From contig NC_046306.1 in assembly GCF_004115265.2 (NCBI RefSeq), positions 12,227,324 through 12,291,323 on the forward strand: a stretch of DNA of 64,000 nucleotides. The letters run 5' to 3'. This DNA comes from Rhinolophus ferrumequinum (lineage: Eukaryota > Chordata > Mammalia > Chiroptera > Rhinolophidae). The position numbers and the translations under genes are program-made. Of this stretch, positions 11,501-21,365 are shown piece after piece; the stretch's first letter is position 1; the number at the start of each line of letters is the position of its first letter. The notes beneath the pieces are model-generated. The model had not been told where the DNA came from. It saw nothing but the letters and a program-made list of their open reading frames with translations, and did not search any database.

Positions 11501-13060
11501 TGGGCTGAAGTCCGGGTGACTTTTTCAGGTACCCCTGTTTCTATTCCAGGCTCTGGTTTCTGTGATGGGAACACTAAGGCAGTGCCCTTTAGGACGCCAA
11601 GAAAAGCATGAGCTGCCCACTGTGGGAGAGTCCCTGCCAGCAGCCTGGCATCCTCTACTCCCAGGATGGGGATGAACAGGTTGAGCAAAGCTCCTGGGGC
11701 TTTCAAGTGCTCCAACTTCTGGAATAAGAAGTCTCCCTGGAGGGCTGGGTAGGGAGAGAAGGTTGGGATAAGCCAGGCTTCTCGAGCAACAGCCAGTCCT
11801 GGCATGAAGCCTGCTGTCAGAGCCTCTGAGGGCTCAGCGCAGGACAGAGCCCAATTTCTCTGTTAAAGCAGAAACAAACATACAGGCCGAGGTTACCACA
11901 TACCTTAACCCCCTTGTTCTTTTCCGCTACAGCAAGAAGCAGCTGAAAGGGAACCACACAACTCAACCCCTGAGGTCATGGCAGTTAGGGAAGGGAGGCT
12001 CCAGCATGACCCTGTTCCAGGCTGCCCCCACCCAGGCCGGGCCTGAGCTGCCCATAGGTCCTGTTCTGCAATTTAAATAACACAAAAGCAGTTTCCAAGG
12101 CGAGTGAGCCTGGCCCCAGAAAGGCTATGGAAGGGAGGCTTCCACCCCAAATTGTGGTTTCCACAGGGAGTGGTTTCTGTCCATTCTGGGGCCACATGAG
12201 AGAAGCCATTTAAGCCAGGAATAGATGAGGGGAATGGGGCGTCACCTCCAGTCTTTCAGGCCCTGTCGGTGTCTGATGTGGTGTCATGCGCACTTCCATT
12301 TCTTCACTCGCTGGTCCCAATATGTGTTGGGTCCTGTCCTAGAACCATGAGAATCAGTGGTAAATAAGGCAGGCTCTTTGCTCTCAGGGAGCCCACAGAG
12401 GAGTGGGAGAGACAGACACATAAATAAACCCTCAGTTGCAGGAGAGAAGGGCTCTGTTGGGATGACCATGCAAAAAAAAGGCTTCGGAAGAGATGTCGGT
12501 GGGCTGAATCACGTTGGAAGAAAGATTTCCCAGGTGGGCAAGAAAGGGGAAGGATACAGCCTGAGCCCAGACCTGGAGGTATGGAAAGGTCTGGTATGTT
12601 TGGAGAAATAGCCTGAGCAGCACCAGGGACTGGAGGACGTGCAGTTTGAACCAGGGCCTTGGAACCCAAGTTCAGTCCCTGTTCTGGGTTAGCACTCAGC
12701 CTCCCCAGCTGGTGTTTGGGTCATCGCAAGATGGGGGTTGGGGACACGTGTGGTGGTCTCTGTCACCGTCTCACCCATTCCCTCTGATGCCTGTTTTTCT
12801 ATTTGGGCAACGTGGCCTGGCCAAGAGCCAGAATGTTTGCATCCATATGAGCTGAGTCAGCAGAATTGAAGCCGAGACTTCTCCAAAAAAGAAGCCAGGC
12901 TGACAGCTGGCAGCTTCCTGAAAGTCTAAGACCAGAGGAAACTTCGACCTAGAGCCATGGTGGGGGTTGGGGGGAGGCTACCAACTGAGCCTGGGTCCCA
13001 GCCGAGGGGTTCTTAGGAAGCTTGACTTCTAACCCAGAGATCTCAACCCTGCCTGGGAAA
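11500..13060. other. Intergenic stretch, no gene recognised
   Basis: The only recognisable element is an L2-like piece at about 12.31-12.43 kb. Short open frames here show no family features. Confidence 0.5.
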
Positions 13061-13064
13061 AACC

Positions 13065-13770
13065 ATTTGAACAACTTTACTGGGGTATCATTTACATACC
13101 ACGAGATTCACCTGTTTCAAATAAACAGTTCATTGATTTTGCGTAAGTTTACACAGTTGCATCACCACAACTCAGTTTTAGAACATTTCCATCACCCAAA
13201 ACAAGATCTCTCGTGACTGCAGACAAGCCCTCTTCCCACCCCCCAGTCCCAGGTTAACCATTAATCTGCTTTCTGTCTCTATAGATTTGCCTTTTCTGGG
13301 CCTCTCCTATGAATGAAATCACACAAAATGTAGTCTTTATGTCTTGCTTCTTTTACTTTGCATGTTTTTGAGGTTCGTCCATGTTGTAGCATATATCAGA
13401 CGTTCATTCTTTTTTATTGATGGACAGTATTCACTGTATAAATATACCACTTTTGTTTATCTGTTTACCAGTTGATGGACATTTGGACTGTTTGGTTATT
13501 AGGAATAAAGCTGCTATGAATATTCATGTACAAGTGTTTGTGTGAACAAATGTTTTCCTTTTTGTTGGGTGGACTATCCAAGCCCCTTATAGGGGCCTAG
13601 GAATCGTACTGCTGCATACTAAGTTTATGTTTATGAGGAACTGCGAAATCCTTTCCAAAGCCACTGCATCATTTTATATTGCTAGCAACAAAGTATGAGG
13701 GTTCTAGTTTCTCCATGTCCATGCCAAACTTGTTATTGTCAGTCTTTTTAATTATATCCTGCTGAGGAGC
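13065..13770 (-). repeat. L1M-type LINE fragment, antisense
   Basis: Long reverse-complement L1 3' sequence: TTACTGGGGTATCATTTACA, TTTGCCTTTTCTGGGCCTCT, GTCCATGTTGTAGCATATAT, TTGATGGACATTTGGACTGT and ATGAATATTCATGTACAAGT. Divergence points to an old copy. Confidence 0.8.
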
Positions 13771-13935
13771 TTTTTACAAACACCCGCTGATGCCCGGGCT
13801 GCATCCCAAACCAATTAAATCAAAAACTTGGGGTTTAGGGCCCAGGCATAGGTATTCAAAACAGAACAGAACAAAGCAAAAACCTCCCTACCTAAAAGCT
13901 GCTCGTATGCAGAAGGGTTGAGAACCAGTGATCTA
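13770..13935 (-). repeat. MER5A-like hAT element
   Basis: A degraded antisense MER5A pattern ends GGGTTGAGAACCAGTGATC, the typical inverted-repeat end. An internal stretch of AACA units has expanded. Confidence 0.5.
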
Positions 13936-14379
13936 ATTTTAGGTCTGAAGTCCTGTCCTACAGGGCACTGAGGGGGTGCTCAAGCTGGCTAGCAGCCTCT
14001 CCCGCACCAGGAAGCATGTGGGCTTGGGGGTGGGAAACAAGACGCCTCCCAAGAAGGACATGTACAGTCCCAGAGCGGATGGGCCTGTTGGAAGGTGAAG
14101 TGAAGGGGACTGGTAGTGGGTTGCAGCTAGTCATGACTTCCGCACAGCCAGCTGAGATCCTGAGGGGCACGTCCCACGACCTTTGGAATTGTTCAGGCTT
14201 CTGAAGAGATTAAGAAAGTATGACATTCCTGGCTGCAGACCAGCTGCAGAGAACTCCAGAGAAATGCAAGGAGATGGGTGGTGCCAGCAGAAACTATAGG
14301 GAGCTTAGAAGATCAGGGGGAATTAGGCCAGGGCCACAGTCTGTTATAAAATCACCTCCTTTTGAAGAGTCTGTAGATA

Positions 14380-15085
14380 ACGATAACCACGCACTTTCCA
14401 TGTACCAGACTCTGCTGGCCACTGGAGATACAGCCATGAGTGTCAGGCTCCCACCCTCATGGAGCTTACAGCCTATTTCTTGGAAGACACAGACAATAGA
14501 GAATGGAATAGACTGACAGGTAATGATGGAGAAGGGGCCTCTCAGTGGGGGTGACATTTGAGTAGAGATCTGAGTGAATGAAGAAAGCTAACTATGCAAA
14601 GATCTGTGTGCAAAGCTGTATCTGGTAGAGAGAAGGGTTAATGGAAAGCTTGTGGCTGAGTGAATTTGGTGTTTTCCTAACAGTGGTAGAAGATGGAGCA
14701 GTTAGCTAGATCACCTAGACTCTTTCAGAGGTCATGGCCAGAGTCTGGGTTTTATTTTGTGCGCAGTGCGGGGCAAATGGAGGGTTTTGAGCAAGATAGT
14801 AAAAAGCTATGATTTCTATTTTTAAAAATCACTTTGGTTGGTGCAGGAAGACTAGACCTATAGGGGCAATAGTGAGGCAGGAAGATGAGGCAAGTTGTCC
14901 AGGTAAAAGATGAAAATGGCTTGGACTAGTGTTGGTGCAAATGGAGGAGAAATATAGATGCGGGCTATCTTTTGGAGTTCGAGACACAATTATTTGCTGA
15001 AATGGGGTAGAAGGAAAAAAGGAGTCAAACATGACTCATATGTTTTTGACTTGAGCGTCTGGGTGAAGGATGGTGCCACAATCTA
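14380..15085 (+). repeat. L2-like LINE, long fragment
   Basis: The usual order is preserved: ACTGGAGATACAGCCATGAG, CCTCATGGAGCTTACAGCCT, GACATTTGAGTAGAGATCTG, GGAGGGTTTTGAGCAAGATA, and a tail like GAAGGATGGTGCCA. I name the family from memory. Confidence 0.5.
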
Positions 15086-15732
15086 ACATGGAAAAGACTG
15101 AGAGAGGAGCAGAATTTAGTACTGGGGGTGGGCGTGGGGGTGGTAAAATGTGGATCCAGCTGGGTGAAGAGCGGAGGGACTGTTTCCCGGTTCCTGTCTT
15201 GGGGGTTGGCAATCTTTGTCAGATCAAAGCCTGTTTATGCCAGCCTCCCCAGACACTGTGATGTTAGGGCATCTGGAAAACATTCAAGAGGCTGGAATGT
15301 GTTGGGTGCTACTTGCAACCTTTAGGAAGGCCCTCCAAAAAAAGAGACAAGCTTAGGCTGAAGATGGTGGCCCATCCTTATTATCAAAAGGAAAAGTCAC
15401 CGCCTCTTGTTGCCCTCTCCCTTCCGTTACTTTGAAATTTTATTAGCGGTTTATGAACTCCAAACATCCAGATAGCATTGCTGCAGATCTTCCATGCCTG
15501 CCTCAAAATAATGGGAAGCTGAGAGAGTCATAAAAACAAGGACAGGAGGCTGAGGACCATCAAGAAAGAGACCCCATGAGTCAGAATCGGCTAGCAGGCT
15601 GCAAGAGGCACAGAAACTGGAAAGGAGGGTGGAGTGGGAAGGAAACAAAAGAGATAGAAATCGCAGAGAAGAGTGAGCTGGTGGAGGTCAACATCCGAGC
15701 TGAGCAGGAGATTTACCAGGGACAGGGGTGCG

Positions 15733-15948
15733 ATGGACCCACAGCTGGGGAAGCAACACCCTGTGAGAAGCATTAGAATTCTTGAGTTTCGAACCTGGAA
15801 GGGCCTTCCTGGAAGGGCCTTCGGGAACCAGGTGGCTGGCTTCTTGGAGACAAAAAGGAACTGGTCTGCAAGGAGGAAATATGAAAGAAAAGGAGAAACC
15901 AAAAGACCAGGTCTCCAAGCTTTAGAAACCACAGAAAGGCAGTCAACA
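15733..15948 (+). repeat. Dispersed duplication, copy 1 (216 bp, probable source)
   Basis: This block begins ATGGACCCACAGCTGGGG and ends AAAGGCAGTCAACA. It recurs in the same orientation at 16810-17025 with 4 mismatches and no gaps by eye (about 98% identity). I recognise no repeat family in it. Confidence 0.9.
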
Positions 15949-16574
15949 GCTCTGCCCTGGCGGAACTCAGACAGCACTGGCTCTTTAGTTTCCTTCTCTC
16001 CATTTGGTAAATGTCTGGCCCCTATGGGGCCAGTTCTGTCCAGCTGCTTTCTGCAAACAGGTGGTCATTCCATCTGACTGGGGAGACGTGATCAGTGTCT
16101 CCTGTTCCGACATCTGTCCCCCCTCAGATGCCCCTCCCCTCATGCTGATGGCTCCCCTATCACGTTCCCAGGCTCACCCATATTGACCAACACAAGCACA
16201 TACGTTGCAGTGCTCATCGGCTCAGGCAGTGAGAGGGTGGGGATCATTTTCTGAGGGGTAGCTTGGGTGGGCATTGGGGGTGGGGAAATGGTCAGGAGGG
16301 GACGTGGGCTGACGCAGCTTCTCCAAGCCATGCAGAGATCCAAAGAAAACACAGCTGGAGAGAGGGAGAGCGGGGTGGAGCTAGGCTATGCACGTTGACT
16401 TCTTGGGCAGAAATCCAACTTGGTATCCCATGGAGCCTGTGTTTACTTCCCTGGACTAGTCACTTCCTCCTGCTGTACCTCAGTTTCCCAGTTTGCAAAG
16501 CCGGGGCCATGATAGCTTTCTCAAGGGACCCCTATGAGGATTAAATGAGATCATTAAAAAAGAAAGACAATAGG

Positions 16575-16775
16575 AGACAGTGGGTCAGAGCATGGGCTCT
16601 GGAGCCAGACTGACTTGAGCTAATTACTTAACCTCTCTGGGTCCGTTTTCTCACATGTGAAATGGGATGATTCCTGTCTAAAATGGGACGATGATTCCTG
16701 TAGGATGTTATGAGATTTAAGTGAGTCAATATTTGTAAAGCACTTTTTGTTGTTAAAAAACTAGTGAATACTAAT
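16575..16775 (+). repeat. MIR SINE
   Basis: Near-complete MIR: GGTCAGAGCATGGGCTCTGG, AGCCAGACTGACTTGAGC, TTACTTAACCTCTCTGGGTC, then TTATGAGATTTAAGTGAGTC and AAAGCACTTTTTG. Confidence 0.8.
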
Positions 16776-16809
16776 AACCAGAGATGTTTATTGGGCCCTT
16801 TGCTGTGCA

Positions 16810-17025
16810 ATGGACCCACAGCTGGGGAAGCAACACCCTGTGAGAAGCATTAGAATTCTTGAGTTTCGAACCTGGAAGGGCCTTCCTGGAACGGCCTTCG
16901 GGAACCAGGTAGCTGGCTTCTTGGAGACAAAAAGGAACTGGTCTGCAAGGAGGAAATATGAAAGAAAAGGAGAAACCAAAAGACCAGCTCTCCAAGCTTC
17001 AGAAACCACAGAAAGGCAGTCAACA
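16810..17025 (+). repeat. Dispersed duplication, copy 2 (216 bp, derived)
   Basis: Same block as 15733-15948. It is flanked on both sides by pieces of one minus-strand MIR (TTTATTGGGCCCTTTGCTGT on the left; AGAGTTGGCATTTTATATAC on the right), so it landed in a pre-existing MIR and is the younger copy. Just after it, AACACCCTGTGAGA repeats an 14-base internal motif of the block. Confidence 0.85.
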
Positions 17026-17190
17026 CCCTGTGAGAGTACACCTTGGCCGAGTACTAGCCAAGTACTAGAGTTGGCATTTTATATACTTGACTACATTACA
17101 ATCTCACTGCCACCCAGAGAGGTAGGCGGGCACTAGATCATCTCCATTTACAGATGTGGAACTTGAGGCTCATAAAGCGATATACTTTTT

Positions 17191-17712
17191 TTTTTTTTTT
17201 TTTTGCTGTCTGGTATTTTTTTTTTTTGTTTAAGATTTTATTGGGGAAGGGGAACAGGACTTTATTGGGGAACAGTGTGTACTTCCAGGCCTTTTTTCCA
17301 AGTCAAGTTGTTGTCCTTTCAATCTTAGTTGTGGAGGGTGCCGTTCAGCTTCAAGTTGTTGTCCTTTCAGTCTTAGTTGTGGAGGGCGCAGCTCAGCTCC
17401 TGGTCCAGTTGCAGTTGCTAGTTGCAGGGGGCGCAGCCCACCATCCCTTGCGGGAGTCGAACCAGCAACCTTGTGGTTGAGAGGATGCACTCCAACCAAC
17501 TGAGCCATCCGAGAGCTCAGCAGCAGCTCAGCTCAAGGTGCCGTGTTCAATCTTGTTGCAGGGGACAGAGCCCACCATCCCTTGCGGGTCTCAAGAAGTT
17601 GAACTGGCAACCTTGTGGTTGAGAGCCCACTGGCCCATGTGGGAATCAAACTGGCAGTCTTCAGAGTTAGGAGCATGGAGCTCTAACCGCCTGAGCCACC
17701 AGGCCGGCCCGA
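17191..17712 (-). repeat. Composite tRNA-derived bat SINE (Rhin-like), full length
   Basis: Read on the minus strand, it begins GGCCGGCCTGGTGGCTCAGG with a tRNA-like B box. More tRNA-like modules follow (GGATGGCTCAGTTGGTTGGA, GGTTGCTGGTTCGACTCCCG), then a doubled unit containing CACAACTAAGA and GAAAGGACAACAACTTG, then CCCCAATAAAGTCCTGTTCC, and finally an A-rich tail. The 12-bp target duplication GATATACTTTTT is at 17179-17190 and 17713-17724. The extra AATAAA motifs could act as polyadenylation signals. It is not a tRNA gene. Family placement is from memory. Confidence 0.85.
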
Positions 17713-17737
17713 GATATACTTTTTAATTTACTCTAGA

Positions 17738-17895
17738 CAGGGGGTGGCAAACTACAACACATGGGCCGAATCCAGCCAGCAGCCTGTTTCATGATACGAT
17801 GGTAGAGTTGAACAGCTGTGACCAAGACCGGAGGGCCTGCAAAACCTAAAACCTCTACTATCTGGCCCTTTACAGGAACAGTTTGCTGACCTCTG
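17738..17895. mobile_element. hAT-Charlie-type nonautonomous DNA transposon
   Basis: It starts CAGGGGGTGGCAAACTACA and ends TTTGCTGACCTCTG, matching inverted ends. CTCTAGA flanks it at 17731-17737 and 17896-17902 as the target duplication. The interior (TCTGGCCCTTTACAGGAACA) matches the familiar mammalian element of this class. Confidence 0.75.
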
Positions 17896-18459
17896 CTCTA
17901 GAAAATGGCAGAAGCAGGATTTGAACCAGGTCTTTTGGATTGCAAAGCACTGAACTGCTTTGCTATACTGTTTTTTTTTTTGTTTTGTTTTTTTTTTTTT
18001 GCAATATCCGTGCCAGCTGCACAAAAGAGACTAGGAAAGCTTTTCATTCCTGTCTGAGGGCTGGGAAGTCACTCTTCTCTCTTCAAAGTCAGGAGTGAAT
18101 GTGGCAAGCAATTTGGGGATTCTGATTTCTCCATTCCACAAGTCAAGTATGAGGACTCAGAGAAACTGCCAAAGCCCCTCCCAGGCTGCATATCTGCCAA
18201 CGTCACTCTGAAGTTTGCGGGTTGGGGGTCACAAGATTTGGAAGAAAAGGGAAACCGATGTAAGGGAGAGAGGCAGGCTCAGTGGATAAGTCCCTGGAAT
18301 CGAGACCAGTGATTGTACCTTGTCATCCCCTAGCCCAGGTCAGGGCTGGATTTAGAGTCAACTGGATTGAGGCTGAAGGTACAGGAGCTGATAAAAGAAT
18401 CCCAGGCTGGTGTAGGTGTCACCTGCTCCCAGGGACGTTTGAGGGCTACAAACCAATTC

Positions 18460-18950
18460 AGTCACACAGCAAATATTCAGTACCTACTCTGTTCCAGGTA
18501 CAGTTCTCGGCACTGGGAATAAATGGTGAACCAGATCCCAGCCCTCACGGAGGCAGACCATGTCTCCATTAACCAGTAACTAAATAAGCCAACATTAAAT
18601 TGTAATAAGATCTATACAGAAAATGAACCAGGCTGATGTGATTGAGAGTTAACTGCTAGGTAGGCAGGGAAGGCCTCTCTAAAGAAGTGCCATTTAAACT
18701 GAAACCAAAAGGAGATCGAGTGGAAAAGCATTCCAAGCAGAGGGAACAGCAAGTGCAAAGCCCCTGAGCAAGAATTGAATTTGCGTGTTCAAGGAAACAA
18801 AATGCCAGTATGGCTGAAGCAGAATGAAAAAGGGTGAGAATGGATGAGACAGGGTAGGCCCTATCGCATGCCAGGAAATCAGGCCAGGGAGGCAGTTTAT
18901 TCCAAGTGTAACGGAAAGCCACTGGATGGATGAGGTCTAATGATGCTGAT
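18460..18950 (+). repeat. L2-like LINE fragment
   Basis: Ordered motifs: GTACAGTTCTCGGCACTGGG, CAGGGAAGGCCTCTCTAAAG, AGCATTCCAAGCAGAGGGAA and CAGCAAGTGCAAAGCCCCTG. Confidence 0.55.
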
Positions 18951-18951
18951 G

Positions 18952-19105
18952 AGTGTAGCTAACATTTTTTGAGCCCTTACGAAATGCCAGGTGCTTATTA
19001 AGCCCTTCAAATGCGATAACTCATTTAATCCTCACAAGCAATCCAGATGAGGAAATAGAAGCCCGGAGAGGTGCAACCACTAGTCCAAGGTTACATAGCT
19101 ACATT
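18952..19105 (-). repeat. MIR SINE
   Basis: Antisense MIR core: TTGAGCCCTTACGAAATGCC, ACTCATTTAATCCTCACAAG, CCAAGGTTACATAGCT. Confidence 0.75.
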
Positions 19106-19384
19106 TAAAGCTCCCTGGGGCTGTTGTGAGGACAGTAAATATCTCCTATTGTTATAGGAGATAACAATAACACAAAGACAGAGCTTGCATTTCAGTTAAT
19201 GAAAGGAAAGAAAACTAACATCCGCCAGGTTTCCTACTTGTGCCAGGCTCCAGAAGAGTAAGGGTTACTGGAATTCAGAGGCGCATTTCGGTACTTCCTC
19301 CTCAGGATATCCTTAGCACTTTCTCTATTTCCCTCTTACACCCTTTCTGCCTTGTTTGCTTGTGGTTTGTGCCCCTAATCATAA

Positions 19385-19620
19385 TAGCTAGCATTTATTT
19401 GGTGCTAATGGTGTGCCATGTACCACACCCAGCATATGTACTATGCCCATTTAGTTTATTCTTGAAATGAGTTTTGTTTCCATTTTAGGATGAGGAAATT
19501 GAGGTTCAGAGCTGCTTAAGTAAGGGTTCCAAGAATTGGACCTAAGAATTGACAGCCTAGGATTTGAACCCTGGTCCATTAGACACTAGAGTCTAGGCAC
19601 ATAGCCACTGGGCTATAACC
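19385..19620 (-). repeat. MIR SINE
   Basis: Antisense MIR: TAGCATTTATTTGGTGCTAA, GGATGAGGAAATTGAGGTTC, GATTTGAACCCTGGTCCATT, then CACTGGGCTATAACC. Confidence 0.75.
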
Positions 19621-20289
19621 ACCCACCTCGCACCTTTCCATGAACATATGAGTTTCCCTAAATGTGGCCACAGGGTGGTCTTTACCTCTAGTTGCTTGCT
19701 GAGGAGGGTTCACAATCGTACCAATCTCAGAGGTTAAGAAGGTTAAATTAGTTCATCTAGAGGTGGTAGGATGACCAACGGTTTGTTTGCCTGGGACTGC
19801 TGGGCTTCCAGGAAAGAGTGACATTCAGTTTCAAAGCTGGGAAAATTGTGGGCACATCAGAACAAGTTGGTCATGAGTGCTTTTGCTCAGTACTATGTGT
19901 TCAATGGACATGAATCATTATTGCTTTTCCTTTCCTCTCCTGTTTGACAACAAAAGGTAGCAAGCACCTACTCTGTCCCGTCCTAAGAGCTGGGAATGCT
20001 GTAGGCAGTAGTTGGTAGGGGGGTACTGTGTAGAGAACCTAGCTCCAAAGATTCATAAGAAATCCACAGTCCCTGGGGAAACACCAAACCTCCTAGGGTG
20101 ATTCCAGCAGCCTGTGTGGCATCTTCCTGGGCTGGCAGCACTTGGACTTCAGTGGGAGAGGTTTCAGGGCCTTTTAGGTCCCTGTAGTGACACAGACAGT
20201 TGGGGGTCCCCTATTAAGCCTGGCAAGGAGAGGTCTTGAGATAATTGTGGGTAGAAGGAAGAAAATGTGTCTTTGTGGTTTGCCCTGGG

Positions 20290-20425
20290 CTACAATAAAG
20301 ACCTAAGAGATAGTATCTCTTATCACGCATTTTTCTGGATGAAGAAACTGAGACTCAGAGACTCAGTGAAGTGACTTGCCCAGAATCATGCAGGAACAGA
20401 TGGGTAATTGGAATTGGAATCAAGG
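20290..20425 (-). repeat. MIR fragment just upstream of PLTP
   Basis: Antisense MIR core: AAGAAACTGAGACTCAGAG, TGACTTGCCCAGAATCATGC, AATTGGAATTGGAATC. It lies about 220 bp upstream of the PLTP TATA box. Confidence 0.6.
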
Positions 20426-20439
20426 TCCCAGCGAAGCAG

Positions 20440-20764
20440 GGATTGTTGGGGCAGGGATAGCGGGACTCCTGCATTTCCCTCCCTCCTGCCCGGCTCGGGT
20501 CCCCCACTTGTCTTGACAGCGGCCGGGCAAGTCACGGGGCTCTGTACAGCCGTCTCCACCATCCCGGCTGCCAGCGTCCCGCCCCATCCCCTCCCAACCC
20601 TCGAGGGAGGAGAGAGCGGGAAGAGGGGGGTCAGAAAGGCCCGGCTTTATAAAGGCGGCTGGAACCGCGCTGCCCGCCAGACCCTGCCGCCGGGATCTCC
20701 AGCTCTGCCCGCCGCCCCACGTGACCGCGCCGACCTCCCCACCCCACTTCCCACCTCCACCGCA
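20440..20764 (+). promoter_or_regulatory. PLTP: PLTP promoter and untranslated exon 1
   Basis: A TATA box (TTTATAAAGG, TATAAA at 20648-20653) sits in a GC-rich region, so transcription should begin near 20675-20682. Exon 1 has no ATG and ends at 20764 before a good donor (GTGAGT). An E-box CACGTGAC lies in the exon at about 20718. PLTP is known to respond to LXR and FXR, but I could not point to a clear site by eye. Confidence 0.75.
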
Positions 20765-20992
20765 GTGAGTTGGGGCGCGTCCCCATTCACCCCCCGACCT
20801 TTGCCGAGGCGCGTGGTCTACTGAACCCGGGGTGGGGAGGACAGCTCATCAAGGAGGGCGTTGAAATGGGGGACACCAGACAGAATCCCTATAGCAAGGA
20901 TTTAGGACCCAGGGGAGCCGGGAGACCCCTCTCCTCCCCGGGCTGGGGGACTGGGAGACAGCAAGCCAACCCCCAGGAATGCATTTGCAGCT

Positions 20993-21006
20993 GTTACCAT
21001 GGTAAC
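20993..21006. promoter_or_regulatory. Palindromic RFX X-box in PLTP intron 1
   Basis: GTTACCATGGTAAC is a perfect palindrome that fits the RFX-family consensus GTNRCC-N-RGYAAC on both halves. It lies about 230 bp downstream of exon 1. Confidence 0.55.
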
Positions 21007-21365
21007 GTGCAAGCCGCGCCTGCCCTCCGCTAAAGGAAAGAAGAGGTTGGTGGGGTAGCAAGGGCAGGTCCCCGGGAGGTCCAAATTCCTCAAGCAGCGG
21101 TAGCACGAGGAAACCGAGGGTGTCCCCTTCCCTTTCCTTGTGCCGCACATCCTCTGGGAGCTAGACCGCAAGTTTCATCGCCTCCCTGACCCTCAGCTTC
21201 TGCTTCTGTCTAATGGAGGCAATATTATTGGTTCCAAGTTCCCCGAAGAGCTATCTTGAGGGTAACGATCCAGGCCAGTGCCCTCTCCTGGTCGGACATC
21301 GGAGGAGTGGGTTTTAGCGGCCGGGTGGCTGCCGCGACCCCACCCCACCCCCAAGCCCGCTCGCC

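Larger units (their letters stand above)
16783..17965 (-). repeat. MIR SINE split by three insertions
   Basis: Pieces of one antisense MIR lie at about 16783-16809, 17035-17190, 17725-17737 and 17896-17965. They read in order from TTTATTGGGCCCTTT through ATGTGGAACTTGAGGCTCAT to AGGATTTGAACCAGGTCTTT. The gaps hold the 216-bp duplication, a composite SINE and a hAT element. Confidence 0.75.
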
